64,000 bases of DNA from Sabellastarte sp. h YS-2021 (taxonomy: Eukaryota; Annelida; Polychaeta; Sabellida; Sabellidae). The DNA lies in NCBI GenBank assembly GCA_964017235.1, contig OZ024935.1, positions 32,405,596 through 32,469,595 of the forward strand, read 5' to 3'. Positions 54,199-64,000 of this stretch are shown one piece after another. The notes beneath the pieces were generated by a model. It ran no database searches and was not told the origin of the DNA. It was given only the letters and a program-made list of their open reading frames with translations. Position 1 is the stretch's first letter. Each line of letters opens with the position of its first letter. The position numbers and the translations under genes are program-made.

Positions 54199-55504
54199 AC
54201 TTACATCTACATGGAAAATTCATGTCACGACCTGTCCAAGTTCCCGGAGCACCGTTTTTCCTCCATAATTAAGTCAAATATTGAGATGTAATGCTGAAAT
54301 TTGGGCAGGACGTTAGATTCATGTTACTGGTGATGATAGAATAGATTTCAGACTTACATCTATGTGGGAAACTAGTGTTGCGACCTGTCAAGGCTACATC
54401 GCCCAAGTACCCAGAGCGCCTTTTTTCCTCTGTAACTAAGTGAAATTTTGAGATGAAACCCTGGAATTTGGCCAGGACATTAGTTTTGTGGCACTTGTAT
54501 TATAGCAATGATTTCAGACTTAAATCTACATGGGAAACTAGTGTCATGACCCGTCAAGGCTACATCGCCAAAGTACCTGGAGCGCTGTTTTTCCTCCAAA
54601 ACTAAGTCAAATATTGAGATGTAATGCTGAAATTTGGGCTGGACGTTAGATTCATGTTACTGGTCATAATAGAAAAGATTTCAGACTTACATCTATGTGG
54701 GAAACTAGTGTCACGACCTGTCAAGGCTACATCGCCCAAGTACCCGGAGCGCCTTTTTTCCTCTGTAAATAAGTCAAATATTGAGATGTAACGCTGGAAT
54801 TTGGGTAGGACGTTAGTTTTGTGGCACTTGTGATTATAGCAATGATTTCAGACTTACATCTACATGGAAAATTCATGTCACGACCTGTCCAAGTTCCCGG
54901 AGCACCGTTTTTCCTCCATAATTAAGTCAAATATTGAGATGTAATGCTGAAATTTGGGCAGGACGTTAGATTCATGTTACTGGTGATGATAGAATAGATT
55001 TCAGACTTACATCTATGTGGGAAACTAGTGTTGCGACCTGTCAAGGCTACATCGCCCAAGTACCCGGAGCGCCTTTTTTCCTCTGTAACTAAGTGAAATT
55101 TTGAGATGAAACCCTGGAATTTGGGCAGGAGATTAGTTTTGTGGCACTTGTATTATAGCAATGATTTCAGACTTAAATCTACATGGGAAACTAGTGTCAT
55201 GACCCGTCAAGGCTACATCGCCAAAGTACCTGGAGCGCTGTTTTTCCTCCAAAACTAAGTCAGATATTGAGATGTAATGCTGAAATTTGGGCTGGACGTT
55301 AGATTCATGTTACTGGTGATAATAGAAAAGATTTCAGACTTACATCTATGTGGGAAACTAGTGTCATGACCTGTCAAGGCTACATCGCCCAAGTACCCGG
55401 AGCGCCTTTTTTCCTCTGTAAATAAGTCAAATATTGAGATGTAACGCTGGAATTTGGGTAGGACGTTAGTTTTGTGGCACTTGTGATTATAGCAATGATT
55501 TCAG
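54199..55504 (+). repeat. Copies 84-85, class Z
   Basis: Both have 'ccataatt' and 'gaatag' in A and 'gacctgtc' in B, unlike X and Y copies ('gacctatc'). Copy 84 has a private G to A at 54413 ('cccagagcg') and a p-like B with F-like C and D. Copy 85 has 'gtcagatatt' (G at 55263), shared only with copy 96. Confidence 0.8.
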
Positions 55505-58500
55505 ACTTACATCTACATGGAAAATTCATGTCACGACCTGTCCAAGTTCCCGGAGCACCGTTTTTCCTCCACAATTAAGTCAAATATTGAGATGTAATGC
55601 TGAAATTTGGGCAGGACGTTAGATTCATGTTACTGGTGATGATAGAAAAGATTTCAGACTTACATCTATGTGGGAAACCAGTGTTGCGAACTGTCAAGGC
55701 TACATCGCCCAAGTACCCGGAGCGCCTTTTTTCCTCTGTAACTAAGTGAAATTTTGAGATGAAACCCTGGATATTGGGCAGGAGATTAGTTTTGTGGCAC
55801 TTGTATTATAGCAATGATTTCAGACTTAAATCTACATGGGAAACTAGTGTCATGACCCGTCAAGGCTACATCGCCAAAGTACCTGGAGCGCTGTTTTTCC
55901 TCCAAAACTAAGTCAAATATTCAGATGTAATGCTGAAATTTGGGCTGGACGTTAGATTCATGTTACTGGTCATAATAGAAAAGATTTCAGACTTACATCT
56001 ATGTGGGAAACTAGTGTCACGACCTGTCAAGGCTACATCGCCCAAGTACCCGGAGCGCCTTTTTTCCTCTGTAAATAAGTCAAATATTGAGATGTAACGC
56101 TGGAATTTGGGTAGGACGTTAGTTTTGTGGCACTTGTGATTATAGCAATGATTTCAGACTTACATCTACATGGAAAATTCATGTCACGACCTGTCCAAGT
56201 TCCCGGAGCACCGTTTTTCCTCCACAATTAAGTCAAATATTGAGATGTAATGCTGAAATTTGGGCAGGACGTTAGATTCATGTTACTGGTGATGATAGAA
56301 AAGATTTCAGACTTACATCTATGTGGGAAACCAGTGTTGCGAACTGTCAAGGCTACATCGCCCAAGTACCCGGAGCGCCTTTTTTCCTCTGTAACTAAGT
56401 GAAATTTTGAGATGAAACCCTGGAATTTGGCCAGGACATTAGTTTTGTGGCACTTGTATTATAGCAATGATTTCAGATTTAAATCTACATGGAAAACTAG
56501 TGTCATGACCCGTCAAGGCTACATCGCCAAAGTACCTGGAGCGCTGTTTTTCCTCCAAAACTAAGTCAAATATTGAGATGTAATGCTGAAATTTGGGCTG
56601 GACGTTAGATTCATGTTACTGGTCATAATAGAAAAGATTTCAGACTTACATCTATGTGGGAAACTAGTGTCACGACCTGTCAAGGCTACATCGCCCAAGT
56701 ACCCGGAGCGCCTTTTTTCCTCTGTAAATAAGTCAAATATTGAGATGTAACGCTGGAATTTAAGTAGGACGTTAGTTTTGTGGCACTTGTGATTATAGCA
56801 ATGATTTCAGACTTACATCTACATGGAAAATTCATGTCACGACCTGTCCAAGTTCCCGGAGCACCGTTTTTCCTCCACAATTAAGTCAAATATTGAGATG
56901 TAATGCTGAAATTTGGGCAGGACGTTAGATTCATGTTACTGGTGATGATAGAAAAGATTTCAGACTTACATCTATGTGGGAAACCAGTGTTGCGAACTGT
57001 CAAGGCTACATCGCCCAAGTACCCGGAGCGCCTTTTTTCCTCTGTAACTAAGTGAAATTTTGAGATGAAACCCTGGAATTTGGGCAGGAGATTAGTTTTG
57101 TGGCACTTGTATTATAGCAATGATTTCAGACTTAAATCTACATGGGAAACTAGTGTCATGACCCGTCAAGGCTACATCGCCAAAGTACCTGGAGCGCTGT
57201 TTTTCCTCCAAAACTAAGTCAAATATTGAGATGTAATGCTGAAATTTGGGCTGGACGTTAGATTCATGTTACTGGTGATAATAGAAAAGATTTCAGACTT
57301 ACATCTATGTGGGAAACTAGTGTCATGACCTGTCAAGGCTACATCGCCCAAGTACCCGGAGCGCCTTTTTTCCTCTGTAAATAAGTCAAATATTGAGATG
57401 TAACGCTGGAATTTGGGTAGGACGTTAGTTTTGTGGCACTTGTGATTATAGCAATGATTTCAGACTTACATCTACATGGAAAATTCATGTCACGACCTGT
57501 CCAAGTTCCCGGAGCACCGTTTTTCCTCCACAATTAAGTCAAATATTGAGATGTAATGCTGAAATTTGGGCAGGACGTTAGATTCATGTTACTGGTGATG
57601 ATAGAAAAGATTTCAGACTTACATCTATGTGGGAAACCAGTGTTGCGAACTGTCAAGGCTACATCGCCCAAGTACCCGGAGCGCCTTTTTTCCTCTGTAA
57701 CTAAGTGAAATTTTGAGATGAAACCCTGGATATTGGGCAGGAGATTAGTTTTGTGGCACTTGTATTATAGCAATGATTTCAGACTTAAATCTACATGGGA
57801 AACTAGTGTCATGACCCGTCAAGGCTACATCGCCAAAGTACCTGGAGCGCTGTTTTTCCTCCAAAACTAAGTCAAATATTGAGATGTAATGCTGAAATTT
57901 GGGCTGGACGTTAGATTCATGTTACTGGTCATAATAGAAAAGATTTCAGACTTACATCTATGTGGGAAACTAGTGTCACGACCTGTCAAGGCTACATCGC
58001 CCAAGTAACCGGAGCGCCTTTTTTCCTCTGTAAATAAGTCAAATATTGAGATGTAACGCTGGAATTTGGGTAGGACGTTAGTTTTGTGGCACTTGTGATT
58101 ATAGCAATGATTTCAGACTTACATCTACATGGAAAATTCATGTCACGACCTGTCCAAGTTCCCGGAGCACCGTTTTTCCTCCACAATTAAGTCAAATATT
58201 GAGATGTAATGCTGAAATTTGGGCAGGACGTTAGATTCATGTTACTGGTGATGATAGAAAAGATTTCAGACTTACATCTATGTGGGAAACCAGTGTTGCG
58301 AACTGTCAAGGCTACATCGCCCAAGTACCCGGAGCGCCTTTTTTCCTCTGTAACTAAGTGAAATTTTGAGATGAAACCCTGGAATTTGGGCAGGAGATTA
58401 GTTTTGTGGCACTTGTATTATAGCAATGATTTCAGACTTAAATCTACATGGGAAACTAGTGTCATGACCCGTCAAGGCTACATCGCCAAAGTACCTGGAG

Positions 58501-60075
58501 CGCTGTTTTTCCTCCAAAACTAAGTCAAATATTGAGATGTAATGCTGAAATTTGGGCTGGACGTTAGATTCATGTTACTGGTGATAATAGAAAAGATTTC
58601 AGACTTACATCTATGTGGGAAACTAGTGTCATGACCTGTCAAGGCTACATCGCCCAAGTACCCGGAGCGCCTTTTTTCCTCTGTAAATAAGTCAAATATT
58701 GAGATGTAACGCTGGAATTTGGGTAGGACGTTAGTTTTGTGGCACTTGTGATTATAGCAATGATTTCAGACTTACATCTACATGGAAAATTCATGTCACG
58801 ACCTGTCCAAGTTCCCGGAGCACCGTTTTTCCTCCACAATTAAGTCAAATATTGAGATGTAATGCTGAAATTTGGGCAGGACGTTAGATTCATGTTACTG
58901 GTGATGATAGAAAAGATTTCAGACTTACATCTATGTGGGAAACCAGTGTTGCGAACTGTCAAGGCTACATCGCCCAAGTACCCGGAGCGCCTTTTTTCCT
59001 CTGTAACTAAGTGAAATTTTGAGATGAAACCCTGGAATTTGGCCAGGACATTAGTTTTGTGGCACTTGTATTATAGCAATGATTTCAGATTTAAATCTAC
59101 ATGGAAAACTAGTGTCATGACCCGTCAAGGCTACATCGCCAAAGTACCTGGAGCGCTGTTTTTCCTCCAAAACTAAGTCAAATATTGAGATGTAATGCTG
59201 AAATTTGGGCTGGACGTTAGATTCATGTTACTGGTCATAATAGAAAAGATTTCAGACTTACATCTATGTGGGAAACTAGTGTCACGACCTGTCAAGGCTA
59301 CATCGCCCAAGTACCCGGAGCGCCTTTTTTCCTCTGTAAATAAGTCAAATATTGAGATGTAACGCTGGAATTTAAGTAGGACGTTAGTTTTGTGGCACTT
59401 GTGATTATAGCAATGATTTCAGACTTACATCTACATGGAAAATTCATGTCACGACCTGTCCAAGTTCCCGGAGCACCGTTTTTCCTCCACAATTAAGTCA
59501 AATATTGAGATGTAATGCTGAAATTTGGGCAGGACGTTAGATTCATGTTACTGGTGATGATAGAAAAGATTTCAGACTTACATCTATGTGGGAAACCAGT
59601 GTTGCGAACTGTCAAGGCTACATCGCCCAAGTACCCGGAGCGCCTTTTTTCCTCTGTAACTAAGTGAAATTTTGAGATGAAACCCTGGATATTGGGCAGG
59701 AGATTAGTTTTGTGGCACTTGTATTATAGCAATGATTTCAGACTTAAATCTACATGGGAAACTAGTGTCATGACCCGTCAAGGCTACATCGCCAAAGTAC
59801 CTGGAGCGCTGTTTTTCCTCCAAAACTAAGTCAAATATTGAGATGTAATGCTGAAATTTGGGCTGGACGTTAGATTCATGTTACTGGTCATAATAGAAAA
59901 GATTTCAGACTTACATCTATGTGGGAAACTAGTGTCACGACCTGTCAAGGCTACATCGCCCAAGTAACCGGAGCGCCTTTTTTCCTCTGTAAATAAGTCA
60001 AATATTGAGATGTAACGCTGGAATTTGGGTAGGACGTTAGTTTTGTGGCACTTGTGATTATAGCAATGATTTCAG
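55505..60075 (+). repeat. Copies 86-92, block F-p-S-V-S-p-V
   Basis: The same classes as in the long segments, but in an order not found elsewhere in the window. Copy 90 is the only S copy that follows a D monomer with 'tgggtagg', which suggests an internal rearrangement. Copy 86 has a private G to C at 55922. Confidence 0.78.
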
Positions 60076-63000
60076 ACTTACATCTACATGGAAAATTCAT
60101 GTCACGACCTGTCCAAGTTCCCGGAGCACCGTTTTTCCTCCACAATTAAGTCAAATATTGAGATGTAATGCTGAAATTTGGGCAGGACGTTAGATTCATG
60201 TTACTGGTGATGATAGAAAAGATTTCAGACTTACATCTATGTGGGAAACCAGTGTTGCGAACTGTCAAGGCTACATCGCCCAAGTACCTGGAGCGCCTTT
60301 TTTCCTCTGTAACTAAGTGAAATTTTGAGATGAAACCCTGGAATTTGGCCAGGACATTAGTTTTGTGGCACTTGTATTATAGCAATGATTTCAGATTTAA
60401 ATCTACATGGAAAACTAGTGTCATGACCCGTCAAGGCTACATCGCCAAAGTACCTGGAGCGCTGTTTTTCCTCCAAAACTAAGTCAAATATTGAGATGTA
60501 ATGCTGAAATTTGGGCTGGACGTTAGATTCATGTTACTGGTCATAATAGAAAAGATTTCAGACTTACATCTATGTGGGAAACTAGTGTCACGACCTGTCA
60601 AGGCTACATCGCCCAAGTACCCGGAGCGCCTTTTTTCCTCTGTAAATAAGTCAAATATTGAGATGTAACGCTGGAATTTAAGTAGGACGTTAGTTTTGTG
60701 GCACTTGTGATTATAGCAATGATTTCAGACTTACATCTACATGGAAAATTCATGTCACGACCTGTCCAAGTTCCCGGAGCACCGTTTTTCCTCCACAGTT
60801 AAGTCAAATATTGAGATGTAATGCTGAAATTTGGGCAGGACGTTAGATTCATGTTACTGGTGATGATAGAAAAGATTTCAGACTTACATCTATGTGGGAA
60901 ACCAGTGTTGCGAACTGTCAAGGCTACATCGCCCAAGTACCCGGAGCGCCTTTTTTCCTCTGTAACTAAGTGAAATTTTGAGATGAAACCCTGGAATTTG
61001 GGCAGGAGATTAGTTTTGTGGCACTTGTATTATAGCAATGATTTCAGACTTAAATCTACATGGGAAACTAGTGTCATGACCCGTCAAGGCTACATCGCCA
61101 AAGTACCTGGAGCGCTGTTTTTCCTCCAAAACTAAGTCAAATATTGAGATGTAATGCTGAAATTTGGGCTGGACGTTAGATTCATGTTACTGGTGATAAT
61201 AGAAAAGATTTCAGACTTACATCTATGTGGGAAACTAGTGTCATGACCTGTCAAGGCTACATCGCCCAAGTACCCGGAGCGCCTTTTTTCCTCTGTAAAT
61301 AAGTCAAATATTGAGATGTAACGCTGGAATTTGGGTAGGACGTTAGTTTTGTGGCACTTGTGATTATAGCAATGATTTCAGACTTACATCTACATGGAAA
61401 ATTCATGTCACGACCTGTCCAAGTTCCCGGAGCACCGTTTTTCCTCCACAATTAAGTCAAATATTGAGATGTAATGCTGAAATTTGGGCAGGACGTTAGA
61501 TTCATGTTACTGGTGATGATAGAAAAGATTTCAGACTTACATCTATGTGGGAAACCAGTGTTGCGAACTGTCAAGGCTACATCGCCCAAGTACCCGGAGC
61601 GCCTTTTTTCCTCTGTAACTAAGTGAAATTTTGAGATGAAACCCTGGATATTGGGCAGGAGATTAGTTTTGTGGCACTTGTATTATAGCAATGATTTCAG
61701 ACTTAAATCTACATGGGAAACTAGTGTCATGACCCGTCAAGGCTACATCGCCAAAGTACCTGGAGCGCTGTTTTTCCTCCAAAACTAAGTCAAATATTGA
61801 GATGTAATGCTGAAATTTGGGCTGGACGTTAGATTCATGTTACTGGTCATAATAGAAAAGATTTCAGACTTACATCTATGTGGGAAACTAGTGTCACGAC
61901 CTGTCAAGGCTACATCGCCCAAGTACCCGGAGCGCCTTTTTTCCTCTGTAAATAAGTCAAATATTGAGATGTAACGCTGGAATTTGGGTAGGACGTTAGT
62001 TTTGTGGCACTTGTGATTATAGCAATGATTTCAGACTTACATCTACATGGAAAATTCATGTCACGACCTGTCCAAGTTCCCGGAGCACCGTTTTTCCTCC
62101 ATAATTAAGTCAAATATTGAGATGTAATGCTGAAATTTGGGCAGGACGTTAGATTCATGTTACTGGTGATGATAGAATAGATTTCAGACTTACATCTATG
62201 TGGGAAACTAGTGTTGCGACCTGTCAAGGCTACATCGCCCAAGTACCCGGAGCGCCTTTTTTCCTCTGTAACTAAGTGAAATTTTGAGATGAAACCCTGG
62301 AATTTGGGCAGGAGATTAGTTTTGTGGCACTTGTATTATAGCAATGATTTCAGACTTAAATCTACATGGGAAACTAGTGTCATGACCCGTCAAGGCTACA
62401 TCGCCAAAGTACCTGGAGCGCTGTTTTTCCTCCAAAACTAAGTCAGATATTGAGATGTAATGCTGAAATTTGGGCTGGACGTTAGATTCATGTTACTGGT
62501 GATAATAGAAAAGATTTCAGACTTACATCTATGTGGGAAACTAGTGTCATGACCTGTCAAGGCTACATCGCCCAAGTACCCGGAGCGCCTTTTTTCCTCT
62601 GTAAATAAGTCAAATATTGAGATGTAACGCTGGAATTTGGGTAGGACGTTAGTTTTGTGGCACTTGTGATTATAGCAATGATTTCAGACTTACATCTACA
62701 TGGAAAATTCATGTCACGACCTGTCCAAGTTCCCGGAGCACCGTTTTTCCTCCACAATTAAGTCAAATATTGAGATGTAATGCTGAAATTTGGGCAGGAC
62801 GTTAGATTCATGTTACTGGTGATGATAGAAAAGATTTCAGACTTACATCTATGTGGGAAACCAGTGTTGCGAACTGTCAAGGCTACATCGCCCAAGTACC
62901 CGGAGCGCCTTTTTTCCTCTGTAACTAAGTGAAATTTTGAGATGAAACCCTGGATATTGGGCAGGAGATTAGTTTTGTGGCACTTGTATTATAGCAATGA

Positions 63001-63993
63001 TTTCAGACTTAAATCTACATGGGAAACTAGTGTCATGACCCGTCAAGGCTACATCGCCAAAGTACCTGGAGCGCTGTTTTTCCTCCAAAACTAAGTCAAA
63101 TATTGAGATGTAATGCTGAAATTTGGGCTGGACGTTAGATTCATGTTACTGGTCATAATAGAAAAGATTTCAGACTTACATCTATGTGGGAAACTAGTGT
63201 CACGACCTGTCAAGGCTACATCGCCCAAGTACCCGGAGCGCCTTTTTTCCTCTGTAAATAAGTCAAATATTGAGATGTAACGCTGGAATTTGGGTAGGAC
63301 GTTAGTTTTGTGGCACTTGTGATTATAGCAATGATTTCAGACTTACATCTACATGGAAAATTCATGTCACGACCTGTCCAAGTTCCCGGAGCACCGTTTT
63401 TCCTCCATAATTAAGTCAAATATTGAGATGTAATGCTGAAATTTGGGCAGGACGTTAGATTCATGTTACTGGTGATGATAGAATAGATTTCAGACTTACA
63501 TCTATGTGGGAAACTAGTGTTGCGACCTGTCAAGGCTACATCGCCCAAGTACCCGGAGCGCCTTTTTTCCTCTGTAACTAAGTGAAATTTTGAGATGAAA
63601 CCCTGGAATTTGGGCAGGAGATTAGTTTTGTGGCACTTGTATTATAGCAATGATTTCAGACTTAAATCTACATGGGAAACTAGTGTCATGACCCGTCAAG
63701 GCTACATCGCCAAAGTACCTGGAGCGCTGTTTTTCCTCCAAAACTAAGTCAAATATTGAGATGTAATGCTGAAATTTGGGCTGGACGTTAGATTCATGTT
63801 ACTGATCATAATAGAAAAGATTTCAGACTTACATCTATGTGGGAAACTAGTGTCACGACCTGTCAAGGCTACATCGCCCAAGTACCCGGAGCGCCTTTTT
63901 TCCTCTGTAAATAAGTCAAATATTGAGATGTAACGCTGGAATTTGGGTAGGACGTTAGTTTTGTGGCACTTGTGATTATAGCAATGATTTCAG
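60076..63993 (+). repeat. Copies 93-98, block P-H-F-Z-F-Z
   Basis: F-Z repeats here as a two-copy unit. Copy 94 is an H copy without the 'tggggtgg' marker. Copy 96 shares 'gtcagatatt' with copy 85. Copy 98 is Z-like in A and B but has 'cacg' in D, and a private A at 63805 ('actgatcat'). Confidence 0.78.
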
Positions 63994-64000
63994 ACTTACA
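63994..64000 (+). repeat. Start of copy 99 (7 bases, cut by window end)
   Basis: The bases 'acttaca' begin the next A monomer, so the array continues past the right edge. Confidence 0.9.

Larger units (their letters stand above)
1..64000 (+). repeat. Satellite array of 653-bp higher-order repeats (98 copies)
   Basis: The same 653-bp sequence recurs end to end, always in the same orientation, from the first base to the last. Each unit holds four related but distinct monomers (153, 166, 167 and 167 bp). Copies differ from each other at only a few positions, while monomers within a copy differ much more; that contrast defines a higher-order repeat. Of 98 complete copies, 97 appear to be exactly 653 bp and one (copy 82) is 652 bp. 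No mobile element, inversion, telomere repeat or unique spacer interrupts the array, and neither array edge lies inside the window. G+C counted by hand over one monomer D is 71 of 167 (about 42%). The strand is simply that of the window. The family was not recognised. A centromeric, pericentromeric or subtelomeric location is inferred from array type only. Confidence 0.97.

Noticed and set aside
1..64000. CRISPR array
   Set aside because: There are no short identical repeats with unique spacers; the repeated unit is 653 bp and fully contiguous, with related monomers throughout.
1..64000. Transposon or tandem LTR array
   Set aside because: No coding potential, terminal inverted repeats, target-site duplications or primer-binding site; all units are in one orientation without spacers.
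1..64000. Ribosomal RNA, 5S or tRNA gene cluster
   Set aside because: The unit is in the size range of a 5S repeat, but I see no 5S internal control elements, tRNA boxes or terminator pattern, and it divides into four related monomers.
1..64000. Primate alpha satellite
   Set aside because: Monomer lengths (153-167 bp) and sequence do not match the 171-bp family, and no good CENP-B box is present.
1..64000. Purely artificial assembly repetition of a single contig
   Set aside because: Private bases in copies 2, 4, 32, 40, 54, 58, 78, 82, 84, 86 and 98 show that units are individually resolved. Errors in copy number of the larger blocks cannot be excluded from sequence alone.

Overview
The whole 64 kb window is one uninterrupted, head-to-tail satellite DNA array. 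I found no gene, RNA gene, transposon, CRISPR array or unique sequence on either strand. A homogeneous multi-kilobase satellite with higher-order structure is typical of eukaryotic heterochromatin (centromeric, pericentromeric or subtelomeric). I do not recognise the family, and it does not look like primate alpha satellite (171 bp). I therefore do not name an organism or chromosome position.

Basic architecture: four diverged monomers, A (153 bp), B (166 bp), C (167 bp) and D (167 bp), form a 653-bp higher-order repeat (HOR). Cutting before the 'acttaca' at base 1, copy n starts at 1+653(n-1) for n=1-82. Copy 82 lacks one base, so copy n starts at 653(n-1) for n=83-98. This gives 98 complete HOR copies (392 monomers) plus a 7-base start of copy 99. 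A resembles C and B resembles D, so the tetramer probably arose from an older dimer.

Copies differ at about a dozen linked sites, and I assigned each to a class by eye. P and p: B with 'tggccaggacatt', C starting 'atttaaatct', D with 'cacg' and 'ttaagtagg'; P has B 'gtacctgg', p has 'gtacccgg'. R: p-like with 'gttctcgg' in A. T: p-like with 'taatgctgg' in D. q: copy 2, P-like with 'ccacagtt' in A. S: B 'tgggcaggagatt', C 'gtgataat', D 'catg' and 'tgggtagg'. G: S-like with A 'ccacagtt' and B 'ttgcaaac'. H: as G but 'ttgcgaac'; three of the four have C 'tggggtgg'. V and F: B 'ggatatt', C 'gtcataat', D 'cacg' and 'tgggtagg'; V has D 'gtaaccgg', F has 'gtacccgg'. X, Y, Z: A 'ccataatt' and 'gaatag'; X and Y have B 'gacctatc' (X D 'tgggtagg', Y D 'ttaagtagg'), Z has 'gacctgtc'. 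W: B 'gaaaatagtg'.

Order of copies: 1-2 P-q; 3-11 X-F-Y-S-V-P-G-P-G; 12-16 V-P-G-P-G; 17-21 p-S-R-S-p; 22-27 G-p-S-R-S-p; 28-32 S-V-T-S-V; 33-40 P-H-F-P-H-F-p-W; 41-49 X-F-Y-S-V-P-G-P-G; 50-57 F-Y-S-V-P-G-P-G; 58-62 p-S-p-S-V; 63-69 T-S-V-V-T-S-V; 70-76 T-S-V-V-T-S-V; 77-83 P-H-F-p-F-p-W; 84-85 Z-Z; 86-92 F-p-S-V-S-p-V; 93-98 P-H-F-Z-F-Z.

This order shows structure above the 653-bp repeat. Blocks of 3, 5, 6, 7 and 8 copies are duplicated in tandem. The run of copies 3-40 (1307-26120) recurs in the same order, with internal gains and losses, as copies 41-83 (26121-54198). The array thus appears to have grown by repeated amplification at several scales, ending in a duplication of about 25 kb. 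Most class assignments rest on two or more linked variants, but they were made by eye and a few could be wrong.
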